Below are positions 17,770 through 25,891 of a stretch of DNA of 64,000 bases, one piece after another. The stretch spans positions 124,001 through 188,000 of the forward strand of contig NZ_JAKZAK010000007.1 in the NCBI RefSeq assembly GCF_023156385.1. The letters are read 5' to 3'. The notes beneath the pieces were generated by a model. It was not told where the DNA came from. It made no database searches and worked only from the letters and a program-made list of their open reading frames with translations. Numbering within the stretch: position 1 is the first letter of the stretch; each line of letters starts with the position of its first letter. A program made the position numbers and the translations under genes. The stretch comes from Marinobacter xestospongiae. GTDB lineage: Bacteria; Pseudomonadota; Gammaproteobacteria; Pseudomonadales; Oleiphilaceae.

Positions 17770-18810
17770 TTAGGTCCCCAAAGTGTTTGGGGACCTGGGG
17801 TCGAAGTCTGGCCCCAGCTTGCTGTAATCCCGGGGAGACATACCGACCTGTTCCCGAAAGGCGCGGCTGAATTGGCTCAGCCCCCGGAACCCGCAGGCCA
17901 AGGCAATGTCGGTCAAGCTTGCAAGTTCTCGAGTCTGGAGTCTATGACGCTGCTGCAGACAACGTTTGGCATAATCAATCCGGCGTCGCTTTATCTCCCG
18001 CCGCACGGTCGTCTGGTGCTGACGAAACAGACGATGAACGTAGGATGATGACACCCGCAGTGCCTTGGCCATCTTATCGACGGAGAAATCCGGGTCCGTG
18101 AAATTCTCATCAATACACTCGAGGTAGATCTGCCAGCGTTTCCCGGCCAGCGGGCGGCTTTCAATGGGCTGCTTGGTCAGACATGCGTTGAGCAGTTCCG
18201 CCACGGATAGCAGGTAATGTTCCCTTTCCGCCTCCGGAATATTGGTGATGGTTAATGGCAGTAATTGCAGATAGCAACGCAACGCCGAACCAACCGATTG
18301 GTGACCATTGATGATCTGGAGGTGCAGGTCTTTTCTGTTACGCAACGCCGGTGCGAGTTTGCTTCTAGGGATATGGCAGTTGATGGCTTTCCCTTGATTC
18401 ATCAGGGCAAATGCAAATTCCTGCTGCATATCCAGCAACAACAAATCACCGGGACGTAACTGACGGCGTTGAAAGTTATGCTCAACGATTGCCCGGGAGC
18501 CGCTCAGACAGATCAGGACCAGATGCTGATAGTTGTCTGCCAGGTGTCGTTGACTACGCTGCACAATGTTGGGCTGAAACTGACTAGCACTGAGTAGAAT
18601 GCCGTGTTTCCGGTCCTGGTAATAGCGGATGTTGGCATCAAAGTCACACGGGGTGGCAGCGTAATCATTGGCCGCTATGATGTCGCAATTGTAGGGCACA
18701 AACTGGGTTGCCCGCTGTTTCCAGAGCGACCAGCGTCTTGCCGCAGGCCATGTCTGACTGGAAAGTTCCGTATTTTTCACGAGCAGCGGTTCAGGTTTCT
18801 TGTTTGTCAT
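17770..18810 (-). CDS. AraC family transcriptional regulator
   Basis: A 346-residue regulator. The N-terminal half is a cupin-like AraC-binding domain (LLSASQFQPNIVQRSQ, then RRQLRPGDLLLLDMQQEFAF). The C-terminal domain at about 235-335 carries two helix-turn-helix motifs, with FSVDKMAKALRVSSSYVHRLF and the signature LTDIALACGFRGLSQFSRAF. It converges on the large calcium-module lipoprotein gene with only 36 bp between stops. It is the only regulator beside that gene, so a regulatory link is plausible but unproven. Its last codons form one side of a strong hairpin. Confidence 0.88.
   Translation of the reverse strand: MTNKKPEPLLVKNTELSSQTWPAARRWSLWKQRATQFVPYNCDIIAANDYAATPCDFDANIRYYQDRKHGILLSASQFQPNIVQRSQRHLADNYQHLVLICLSGSRAIVEHNFQRRQLRPGDLLLLDMQQEFAFALMNQGKAINCHIPRSKLAPALRNRKDLHLQIINGHQSVGSALRCYLQLLPLTITNIPEAEREHYLLSVAELLNACLTKQPIESRPLAGKRWQIYLECIDENFTDPDFSVDKMAKALRVSSSYVHRLFRQHQTTVRREIKRRRIDYAKRCLQQRHRLQTRELASLTDIALACGFRGLSQFSRAFREQVGMSPRDYSKLGPDFDPRSPNTLGT
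17772..17796. terminator. Perfect inverted repeat between convergent genes
   Basis: AGGTCCCCAAA and TTTGGGGACCT form an 11-bp perfect stem around a 3-base GTG loop. It lies over the last codons of the AraC gene and 38 bp past the lipoprotein stop. No long T-run follows on either strand, so it may act as a bidirectional Rho-assisted terminator or an RNA-stabilising hairpin. A second small palindrome, CCCTTAAGGG, lies at 17759-17768. Confidence 0.55.
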
Positions 18811-19155
18811 AATTTATCCGTGAAACCGATGAATCAAATTCTTGGGCAGATGGCTCTGCCCTCCAGAGAACACTCCCCTTGTTTACCCCCAATCATACCC
18901 AGGGTTGTGGGGGTTACCAGCGATTGGCCATCATCAGTTGCCCTCGAAGGTCATCACGCTGGTGCCAGCCAACCCGCTTAACTCGATGCTGGAAAGTAGC
19001 ATGTTTCAGATGGTCGTCTTCGCCATGATGGTGAGGGTGGCCCTGGCCATGCACCGCCGCCCCAGGCCAACCGGTGAGGATGTGCTGATTCGCAACGACG
19101 GGTCCGACTAGCGCAGGATGGGGGCTGGCCACCAACGAGCATCAACGGTACACCA
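18811..19155. other. Intergenic region upstream of the AraC gene
   Basis: About 345 bases without a convincing gene. It holds a 7-bp stem, ACCCCCA at 18885-18891 with TGGGGGT at 18908-18914, close upstream of the AraC start. It also holds one weak short reading frame, described separately. No transposon ends or tRNA were seen. Confidence 0.4.
18986..19111 (+). CDS. Possible 41-residue small protein or gene remnant
   Basis: A short frame starting MLESSMFQMVVFAMMVRVAL, with a hydrophobic middle and a charged C-terminus. Codon third positions are GC-rich as in real genes here, but no clear ribosome site precedes ATG 18986. An internal ATG at 19000 has GGAAAG 4 bases upstream. It could be a small membrane-associated peptide or the leftover end of a lost gene. 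Support is weak. Confidence 0.2.
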   Translation: MLESSMFQMVVFAMMVRVALAMHRRPRPTGEDVLIRNDGSD

Positions 19156-19524
19156 TCACTCACGGGTGTGGGCGTACAAGCCGCCAATCAGAACGAGCAA
19201 TGGAAGGTTCTTGGTCAACGGTCCGAACGGGTGGGTCCAGAAACCGGGGTCGATGACGGTGAGCAGCAGGGTGTAGGTGGCGATGACCATCAGTTGAACC
19301 AGATAGCACGGTTTCAGCTTGCGCCCCGACAGCAGCCACAGGCCGATCGCCGCGTCCACCAGGCTGCCCGAATAGAGACACACGTCGGCGAAGGTGCCGG
19401 TGATACCGCCGCTGGCCAGTACCTGGTAGCCAATGTCCCTGGCCAGGAAGGCTGAGGTGACGGCGGTGAACAGCCACAGAAAGCTGAGGCTTAGGCGGGC
19501 GGCGAGGTGGAATCCGTCGGTCAT
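19156..19524 (-). CDS. DoxX-like family membrane protein
   Basis: A 122-residue protein with four hydrophobic helices, starting MTDGFHLAARLSLSFLWLFTAVTSAF. The spacing of helices and the segment SLVDAAIGLWLLSGRKLKP fit small DoxX-like proteins. It is the last gene of a three-gene operon: saccharopine-dehydrogenase-like enzyme, DUF2269 protein, then this one. It adjoins the DUF2269 stop directly. The biochemical role is unknown. Confidence 0.7.
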   Translation of the reverse strand: MTDGFHLAARLSLSFLWLFTAVTSAFLARDIGYQVLASGGITGTFADVCLYSGSLVDAAIGLWLLSGRKLKPCYLVQLMVIATYTLLLTVIDPGFWTHPFGPLTKNLPLLVLIGGLYAHTRE

Positions 19525-19998
19525 CTAAACCACCGGCAACGGCTTGAACACCATCAGCCAGAACAGCACCACAATGGCGGCAAAGGCGGGGATGCCCAGC
19601 GCGGTCCAGTAGCGCATCAGGCGGTGGAACCCGGGAGCCGGCACGCCGGTGGTGAGGGCCTGTTCCGCCAAGGACCTGAGCCGGTACTGGATGGCAATTA
19701 CCGGCAGCCAGCACAGCCCGATGAAGCCAAACAGCGACCCCACCAGCAGGAACCAGGCCGAGGTGAAGGCGTAGCCTAGCCGGTCCATCAGCAGCACACC
19801 AGTGACTGCCTGGGTCACCACCGCCGGTGCGGTAAACAGCCAGTCGGCCAGCACTACATGGCGAGTGGTCACCGCCAGGGCGGCAACGTTGCCTGATCGG
19901 TTGGCCATGAACATGAAGAAGGCGATGCCGGTCCCGGTGCCGGCCACCACCACCGCGCTGAGAATATGTACCAGTTTCAGCAGCAGGTAGTTATCCAT
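19525..19998 (-). CDS. DUF2269 family membrane protein
   Basis: A 157-residue integral membrane protein with four helices, opening LLLKLVHILSAVVVAGTGTG. This is the DUF2269 hallmark: a His in helix 1 followed by small residues. RHVVLADWLFTAPAVVTQAVTG is also typical. It overlaps the upstream NAD(P)-binding enzyme gene by 8 bp and abuts the DoxX-like gene. The three genes occur together in related bacteria, as I recall, and probably form one redox-linked membrane unit. Confidence 0.78.
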   Translation of the reverse strand: MDNYLLLKLVHILSAVVVAGTGTGIAFFMFMANRSGNVAALAVTTRHVVLADWLFTAPAVVTQAVTGVLLMDRLGYAFTSAWFLLVGSLFGFIGLCWLPVIAIQYRLRSLAEQALTTGVPAPGFHRLMRYWTALGIPAFAAIVVLFWLMVFKPLPVV

Positions 19999-21124
19999 CG
20001 GTCACCTCTGTTCGGTGGTGGATGGCCAGTGAGCGGATTTCCTGGTCAAACTCCGCCAGCGAATACAGGCCCAGGCAGGGCGTGGCGCCGCGGGTGGTGA
20101 GTGATCCGGCGATAAGTTTCCTGGCAAGAATGATGGTGGAGATGGTCGGAATGTACGGGCCTTCGCCGTTCTCGGCACAGAGTAGCCAGTTGATGTGCCT
20201 GGCCTGGCCGCTGTGGTCCCGCCCCGACAGGTTGATCTGCATGCCGCCAGTGTCGGTCCCGCGACGGATGAACCACTCGCTGGCGCGAACAATGGGCCGG
20301 GTGTAGGCCGACCAGTCCCTGACCAGGCCCACCTTCGCCAGCCAGGCCATCATCACCATGCCCAGGTGCAGCACGGGCAGCTCCAGCCCGGCCTGGAAGT
20401 GAACGGTTTTGACCGGACGATAGCGCTCGGGGAACAGTTCCAGATCGGGGATGTTGATATTGGCAAGCCAGCGTCGGCCGATGGTGGGGCCGAAATCCTG
20501 CTTCCGGGGCGCCATCCAGCCATACTGGTTGCGCCATTCACCGTCATCGAACACCGGAAACGGATGACCGGTGTAGGAAAGAATGCCGTGGACGGTCGCT
20601 TCACCCCGCTCAGCCTGGTTTCCGGGGGCAATGGCAAAATCGATGCGCTCAAGCTCCGAGAACTGGTCGGTGAAGTGATCGATTACCGCGGACGACAGCC
20701 CCGGCACCGAGCTGGCGCCGGCAACCACCAGCACATCACGGGCGCGGGCCTGGTCGTCCAGACTGTCGATGTCACACACGAAGCGGCGATCGTCCGCCAG
20801 GTCGATGTAGTGGCTGCCGATGGCAATGCAGGCCTGTGGCACCCGGTAGTCCTGTCCCTGGAACGGCCCGCCGGTGTGGATAACCAGGTCAGGCGCAAAC
20901 GCTCGCAGGTCATCCACGAAAGACGCCCGATTGATGTCGAGCACCGCCGGCTCCAGGGTGGCCGGCGAGCCCCGGGCGGCCAGTTGCCGACACAACGCTT
21001 CTGCCTTGTCGGCATTACGGCCGGCAATCAGCAGGACGATGCCTGCTGTTCCCGACAGGTTCTCGGCAATGCGTTTGCCGAAGTTTCCATAGCCCCCGAG
21101 GATCAATACCCTGCGTAACGTCAT
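19991..21124 (-). CDS. Saccharopine dehydrogenase-like NAD(P)-binding protein
   Basis: A 377-residue protein with an N-terminal Rossmann fold (RRVLILGGYGNFGKRIAENLS, residues 4-24; GGYGNFG dinucleotide loop). HTGGPFQGQDY and YIDLADDRRFV follow, as in the saccharopine dehydrogenase/trans-acting enoyl reductase superfamily. The C-terminal half is alpha/beta with a possible amphipathic segment (LHLGMVMMAWLAKVGLV). The substrate is not known; lysine biosynthesis is unlikely given the membrane-protein neighbours. First gene of a three-gene operon. Confidence 0.8.
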   Translation of the reverse strand: MTLRRVLILGGYGNFGKRIAENLSGTAGIVLLIAGRNADKAEALCRQLAARGSPATLEPAVLDINRASFVDDLRAFAPDLVIHTGGPFQGQDYRVPQACIAIGSHYIDLADDRRFVCDIDSLDDQARARDVLVVAGASSVPGLSSAVIDHFTDQFSELERIDFAIAPGNQAERGEATVHGILSYTGHPFPVFDDGEWRNQYGWMAPRKQDFGPTIGRRWLANINIPDLELFPERYRPVKTVHFQAGLELPVLHLGMVMMAWLAKVGLVRDWSAYTRPIVRASEWFIRRGTDTGGMQINLSGRDHSGQARHINWLLCAENGEGPYIPTISTIILARKLIAGSLTTRGATPCLGLYSLAEFDQEIRSLAIHHRTEVTDG

Positions 21125-21239
21125 ATCTTTTTACACACTCTCGTATGTTTTCCAATGCCCAATACGGTAGCTTCCTATACCCGGCCGTTTGATCGAAAGC
21201 ATTAGGGCACGCGGATAATTTCAGCTCAGGAGGCTCTGA

Positions 21240-21827
21240 TTAATGTGTGTTTTTCGCAACACACATAATGACATCCATTTTACTATTTTCAGCTTGCATG
21301 CAAAATGGGATTGACGTGGCATACTCTTTGAACCCGGCTGCCGTCATTGCGGATTCAATCTGCTGTTTTGAAAAACCGGCCCCTTCGTCACTTTCATCTT
21401 TTAACCAGTCCCACTGGAGCAGGTGACCATCAACTTTAAGCAGTTGTTTCAGAAGTTTTAGCGTCGCGGGATAGTCCGTTACAAAGGCCAGTGAAGACGA
21501 AGCCACGATCAAGTCGAAATCTTGTTTCAGAAGGTCATTACTGTGAATTAGGTTTTGATTCAGCTCGGATGCAATAGTTGAAACATTGCTCAACCCTTTG
21601 TTTTTGAGGGCAGAAGCCATGTTGGGTGATGGATCAAGTGCAACTATTGACTTTGCTGACGAAGATAGCCGTTCTGAAAGTAACCCGGTGCCACAACCAA
21701 AGTCTAGGATGCGATATGAATCCGGGTTAACTTCTTGTCTCAGGGAGTTGTAGGCATTATCTGCATATTCAATGACAGCGGGATTGCTATCCCAATCAGC
21801 TGCGTAATTATCCCAGTTTTCGCTCAT
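21240..21827 (-). CDS. Class I SAM-dependent methyltransferase, AT-rich gene
   Basis: A 195-residue methyltransferase with motif I ILDFGCGTGLLSERL at about 41-55, an acidic residue after strand 2 (IVALDPSPNM) and DLIVASSSLAF as motif IV. No substrate-binding domain is recognisable. Its codon use and base composition are clearly AT-richer than the genome around it, pointing to acquisition by transfer. It lies 21 bp downstream of a second small methyltransferase of the same length on the same strand. Confidence 0.8.
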   Translation of the reverse strand: MSENWDNYAADWDSNPAVIEYADNAYNSLRQEVNPDSYRILDFGCGTGLLSERLSSSAKSIVALDPSPNMASALKNKGLSNVSTIASELNQNLIHSNDLLKQDFDLIVASSSLAFVTDYPATLKLLKQLLKVDGHLLQWDWLKDESDEGAGFSKQQIESAMTAAGFKEYATSIPFCMQAENSKMDVIMCVAKNTH

Positions 21828-21848
21828 ACCAAAAATACCTGCCCAAGC

Positions 21849-22436
21849 TCAATTTGCTGAGAAAACCCAGCGTGTGCACTCTATGCTGTTTTCTGTGATG
21901 TCCTTTTTCGTGACAAGCTCAAATCCAGCATCTTTTAGGAGATCTATTATTTTCTTTTCGTAGTCGCTTCTGGCTGGTAGGCCGCCGTCCTTTACGAGAA
22001 CCAGTTGTCCTCTCGCTTTTAGGATTCGTCGAACTTCAGTTAACCCCTGTTCTTGATCCTTCCAGTGATCAAATGAGTCGAAAGCAAAGACGATATCAGC
22101 CAGACTATCTTCAACCGGAAGGTGCTCGGCCGAGCCCTCGCGAAACGTAATACGATGACTGGCTGGATGGTTCCCTGTTTGCTGTCTCGCAATCTCGATC
22201 ATGCGAGGGACTGGATCGATACCGATCAACACTCCATCTGTTACGTAGTTGGACGCATGCCTTAAGGCACAGCCCGTGCCGCAGCCTATGTCAACTATGG
22301 TGGAGTCTGTAGCGAGATCTATGTTTTCAACTCCGAGCCGGTTTGTGGCGTACTCCCCATAGTTTTTTGCGTACCACTCGGCGGTTTCCGTATCCCACTG
22401 ATTCATCTCTTGCGGCTCCATTTGGTATCTCAACAA
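21849..22436 (-). CDS. Class I SAM-dependent methyltransferase, second of a pair
   Basis: A 195-residue protein (or 190 or 185 if a later ATG is used) with motif I TIVDIGCGTGCALRHAS, acidic loop IGIDPVPRM and motif IV ADIVFAFDSFDHW. The sequence between them (GSAEHLPVEDS) is typical of UbiE/COG2226-type enzymes. It is only distantly similar to its neighbour outside the SAM motifs, so the pair is not a recent duplication. The gene is AT-richer than the surroundings. Confidence 0.8.
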   Translation of the reverse strand: MLRYQMEPQEMNQWDTETAEWYAKNYGEYATNRLGVENIDLATDSTIVDIGCGTGCALRHASNYVTDGVLIGIDPVPRMIEIARQQTGNHPASHRITFREGSAEHLPVEDSLADIVFAFDSFDHWKDQEQGLTEVRRILKARGQLVLVKDGGLPARSDYEKKIIDLLKDAGFELVTKKDITENSIECTRWVFSAN

Positions 22437-22497
22437 TGCCTCCCCGTTGTTGGCTCCATACTAACGATCCACGCTGGATTGTTGCAGGGACACTTCT

Positions 22498-22734
22498 TCA
22501 GTTTCCCATTTTTGCCCGGGAGATGGCCGCTGCAACGGTGGCTCGGGCCTGTGGGCTGTTCTTCCAGCAGGTGGTGCCCAGCATCGAGGCGACCCGTTCG
22601 GCGATCTCGCCGGCCTCACAGGTGGCCAGATCCGCCAGGGTGTCGATGCCGATCTCCTCAAACCGCTTCACCACGGTAGGGCCAACGCCTTTCACCGCCA
22701 GCAGCAGGTCTCTTTCTGAATCCGAAAACGCCAT
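22498..22734 (-). CDS. Helix-hairpin-helix domain protein
   Basis: A 78-residue protein starting at ATG 22734 behind CGGAG. LLAVKGVGPTVVKRFEEIGIDTLADLA is a helix-hairpin-helix (DUF4332/Pathogenicity-locus-like) motif of the kind that binds DNA or mediates protein contact. The rest is helical. It is a single-domain protein, shorter than nucleases or ligases carrying the motif. Role unknown. Confidence 0.68.
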   Translation of the reverse strand: MAFSDSERDLLLAVKGVGPTVVKRFEEIGIDTLADLATCEAGEIAERVASMLGTTCWKNSPQARATVAAAISRAKMGN

Positions 22735-22810
22735 GGGTTTACTCCGAGTAATTGGGCGGAACGTAGCAATAATGCCCGGTGATGTGGTGGGAAAACAGCG
22801 GCTTCCCGGA

Positions 22811-23119
22811 TCAATGTGGATCAAAGAACGTCCAGATGTTGTGCTTGCGGGCGTACCAGAGCATCAATGGAATTTCGATCACCAGGTAGGTCAGCAAACT
22901 GAACCAGAACCAGTTGACGGACCAGAACAGCAGGCTGAACTCCGTGCCGCTACCCCAGAACTTCGAGCCAGCCACCGCCACTGCGACGCCGCTGGCGATG
23001 AGATCGTTCACGGCGATCCGGTGGGTGTTGGCACCACAGAACCTTGGATAGACAAAGAAGTACGCGATGACAATGATGATCGCGTTGATGGTGAGTATGA
23101 CGAATTCGGGTGTGTTCAT
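22811..23119 (-). CDS. Small integral membrane protein, 102 residues
   Basis: Starts MNTPEFVILTINAIIIVIAY, with three hydrophobic helices and a Trp/Phe-rich middle (FWSVNWFWFSLLTYLVIEIP). An upstream ATG at 23173 would add 18 polar residues; neither start has a strong ribosome site. No family is recognised with confidence. The gene stands alone between the helix-hairpin-helix gene and an opposite-strand hypothetical gene. Confidence 0.6.
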   Translation of the reverse strand: MNTPEFVILTINAIIIVIAYFFVYPRFCGANTHRIAVNDLIASGVAVAVAGSKFWGSGTEFSLLFWSVNWFWFSLLTYLVIEIPLMLWYARKHNIWTFFDPH

Positions 23120-23277
23120 ACATTCGGCGTTGAGTGATGGTTGCTGCCGGATCTTATCAGTATTAACTGGCATCCTGCATAATCAGAGGCTCCTTATGGA
23201 ATCGAGAACCCAGGCCCTGGTTGACCAGAGTGGACATAACGTTTCACATGGTCCTTCGCTGACTGCAAGGAAGATAC

Positions 23278-23691
23278 ATGCGGACTCCCGGAATCTCCTA
23301 TTGTGATTGTGTGCTTCGACTGATCTTGTCGAATGGCAAGGCATACGAAAGAACGGTGGACGAGCTGAAGATTCTCTACGGCATTATCTCCGGTTCTGAG
23401 GTTCTCTCGAATGACTCTGTTTCTTTCCTTTTTCTGTTTGATTCGGAGGCCTGGCTTGTGCCGAAGTACACCAACGGTCTTCGCAGTGTGAGCACTGGGG
23501 CCCTGGCCAGGTTGCTGGTTGATAACAGCTGCGTGGTCTCCGTTGACTACCTACCCAGGCGTTGGAGGCGAGGTTTTGGGCCGTTTAAGGGAGTTGAGCC
23601 CAAATTTGGTGTTTACGAGGCGGCGGATGCTGTTTTCATTGAACACAATGCCCATGTACATCACGCACTGAACGCTTTGGACTATGTGTAG
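23278..23691 (+). CDS. Hypothetical protein, 137 residues
   Basis: ATG 23278 follows GGAAG by 4 bases. The product starts MRTPGISYCDCVLRLILSNG and has no signal peptide or membrane helix. It is mixed alpha/beta with a basic stretch, LPRRWRRGFGPFKG, and a His-rich C-terminal EHNAHVHHALNALDYV. I recognise no family. Base composition is closer to the AT-richer accessory block than to core genes. Confidence 0.55.
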   Translation: MRTPGISYCDCVLRLILSNGKAYERTVDELKILYGIISGSEVLSNDSVSFLFLFDSEAWLVPKYTNGLRSVSTGALARLLVDNSCVVSVDYLPRRWRRGFGPFKGVEPKFGVYEAADAVFIEHNAHVHHALNALDYV

Positions 23692-23814
23692 TTGTCGGTT
23701 CGGTCCAGCATCTTCATCAACAAGCCGGTGACACCAGAAACAGGCCAATGCTCTCGTAATCATGCACGCCGACGCCGTTGATTCCTTTTATCCTCAGTAT
23801 CGTGTGGTTGCTAT

Positions 23815-25713
23815 TCAGGGCTTCAGGGCCAGTGCGCCTGCGTTCCTGGCGCGCTCGAAGATCTGTTCCAGCAGCGTTGAAAACTCGGGATCGGCGGCGG
23901 TGGTGCGAAGCTGCTCCAGTGCATCGGCCGCCTGTTGCGGATCATCGCCGAGCTGCTCACTGATGGTGGCCAGTTGCTGGTAGTTGGCCACTCGCGCTGC
24001 CAGTCGCCGGGCGTCAAGATCCATCGCAATCCGGTAGGCCCGGTCGAGGTAATCCTGCAATCGGGAGGCGTCAACGCCGCTTTCTTCGCCATGCAAAAGC
24101 AAGGATCGGGCGGCCAGCAGCAATACCTGGGCGTGCTCATAGGGCTGTTGCAACCGGGCGATGACGGCCAGCGCCTGCTCCAGATAGCCGTGTTGTTCCT
24201 TCGGTGACAGTTCCGGGTGTTGCGCCAGGGTCACCAGGTTCAGGAACAGCGCGGGCTGATAGCCTTTGATGGTAAGGCGGCGTACCTGTGTCTGCAGTTC
24301 AGAGACCTCGGCGGGCAGGGCGGTTTCACCCAGCGGAAGCGCCGGAAAGCTGCCAATAAAGTGATTCGGTACTGGTTTGTCCGCCATCGCAACGCCCCCA
24401 GCGCCTATGCCCGATTGCAGGTCGGCAATGTGAGCCGACAGCCGATCCGCGAGCTGTGCCAGTGGGGTGTCGTGACTGGCGGAAGCTTTCGACGTCTTTA
24501 CTGTTTGCAGCAGTCGGGCAGCCTGCGGCAGGTTGCCCCGTCGGTACTCGATCAGCGCGCGCCAGTAGCTTACAAAGTCTCGCAGTGTGGGTTCCGAATC
24601 CTGCTGCAGGGCTTGCTCGAAACGTGCATCCGCTTCGGCCCACTGGCCCAGATAAAGCTGGCAGACGCCCAGGTAGGCGACCGACCAGGCATGGCTGGCA
24701 TCGATCTGGGCGGAGGCGCCAAAGTAGTAACGCGCCAGTATCGCCCCCTCGTTATTCAGCGCCTGCACTCCGCGTGCGTATTCATGCATGGCGCTGGGGA
24801 TGTAATCGTAGCTGGGCAGGTCCGGTGTGCCGCCGTTGGGTTGGAGCTGGCGGTACAGTTCGCTGACTACGCTGGTCATCGACACCGCCAGATCCTGCCG
24901 CTCAATCCGGCCGGCAACCGGGTCGTTCTGTTGTGGTATCAGCTGGTACTCCAGGGCCTGCTGATCGTTCGCGAACCGCACTGTGCCCTGGATGGCCACA
25001 TCAACCGACGTGTCTGCCAGTAACTGGCGTATTTGGGTCGGGCTGGCCTGGAGGTCACCGCTGTCGGTGAGCAATTGGCTGCTGATCTGGGCTGGTGTGA
25101 TTACCTCCAGACCATCAATCAGCATCAGGTCACTGGCCATCATGTCCGCCAGGCCCAGCTCCACCCAGTTCATGGATGAGGTCCCGGTCTGGTTCTGGAA
25201 CGGCAGCACCAGCACCGTCATGCCCTCGGCGGATGCGTCCTCCGGCGTTGGCTCGAACAGAACCACAATCAGTGCCACCAGCAGCAGGACAATGGCCGCG
25301 CCGGCCAGCAGTCCCGGCGGTATGTGGAGGCTGAGAGTGCGAAGGTTAAGCGTACGAAGGTTAAGAGTACGGAGGTTAAGAGTGTGGGGGGACGCCGCTT
25401 CCACCTCGGTCACCGGGCAGATCCACTGGAATCCCTGGTTGGGCACCGTGCGAATGTAGCTGGGAGACGCGGCGGCGTCGCCGAGCACCTTGCGCAGTTC
25501 GAGAATGCTTTGTGACAGCGAGTGTTCCCGATACTGGCCATGCTCCCAAAGGGTGCCCAGCAGCTCCTCTTTGCTGACGATGCGTTCCCGGTGGGTCAGC
25601 AGGTAGGACAGCAACTGGATGAGCTTATGGCGCAGAGCCACCGGCTCATTGCAGTCTTTCTGCCACAGGCGGCCGGCCTGGGGGTCAAACCGGAACCCCT
25701 CGAATTCGATCAT
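23815..25713 (-). CDS. CadC/ToxR-like membrane regulator with TPR-type periplasmic domain
   Basis: A 632-residue protein. Residues 1-100 are an OmpR/PhoB-type winged helix (VSKEELLGTLWEHGQYREHSLSQSI, then IRTVPNQGFQWICPV). A repeated linker TLNLR covers about 111-130, and one membrane helix follows at about 132-153. A periplasmic domain opens with MTVLVLPFQNQTG, as in CadC-like sensors, and continues as TPR-like helices (AWSVAYLGVCQLYLGQWAEADARFEQAL). I start at ATG 25713; a TTG 42 bases upstream is possible. It diverges from a secreted alpha/beta hydrolase gene, the likely target. Confidence 0.85.
   Translation of the reverse strand: MIEFEGFRFDPQAGRLWQKDCNEPVALRHKLIQLLSYLLTHRERIVSKEELLGTLWEHGQYREHSLSQSILELRKVLGDAAASPSYIRTVPNQGFQWICPVTEVEAASPHTLNLRTLNLRTLNLRTLSLHIPPGLLAGAAIVLLLVALIVVLFEPTPEDASAEGMTVLVLPFQNQTGTSSMNWVELGLADMMASDLMLIDGLEVITPAQISSQLLTDSGDLQASPTQIRQLLADTSVDVAIQGTVRFANDQQALEYQLIPQQNDPVAGRIERQDLAVSMTSVVSELYRQLQPNGGTPDLPSYDYIPSAMHEYARGVQALNNEGAILARYYFGASAQIDASHAWSVAYLGVCQLYLGQWAEADARFEQALQQDSEPTLRDFVSYWRALIEYRRGNLPQAARLLQTVKTSKASASHDTPLAQLADRLSAHIADLQSGIGAGGVAMADKPVPNHFIGSFPALPLGETALPAEVSELQTQVRRLTIKGYQPALFLNLVTLAQHPELSPKEQHGYLEQALAVIARLQQPYEHAQVLLLAARSLLLHGEESGVDASRLQDYLDRAYRIAMDLDARRLAARVANYQQLATISEQLGDDPQQAADALEQLRTTAADPEFSTLLEQIFERARNAGALALKP
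25324..25383 (-). repeat. 15-bp in-frame tandem repeat (TLNLR units)
   Basis: Four near-copies of a 15-base unit, ACTCTTAACCTCCGT in the coding sense, encode TLNLR-TLNLR-TLNLR-TLSLH just before the membrane helix of the CadC-like regulator. The first three units differ by at most a few bases, so copy number could vary between strains and change linker length. Confidence 0.8.
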
Positions 25714-25891
25714 GCTGGCTTCAATTCCTTCATTCGAATTACCGGCCGCTTCCAATGGGAGGCGAAGTAACTTATTGAATAATAATATTTTTGAGATGAT
25801 TTTAAGGGCATTTTATACGAATTTTATTGTCTCAGGGAGGTGCGGATTGCCACGCTTCGGTCCGTTTTCAAATCCAACCGAAGAGGTCTGA

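Noticed and set aside
21125..23780. Integron cassette array
   Set aside because: Small AT-rich genes on one strand suggested cassettes, but no attC-like inverted core sites were visible between them.
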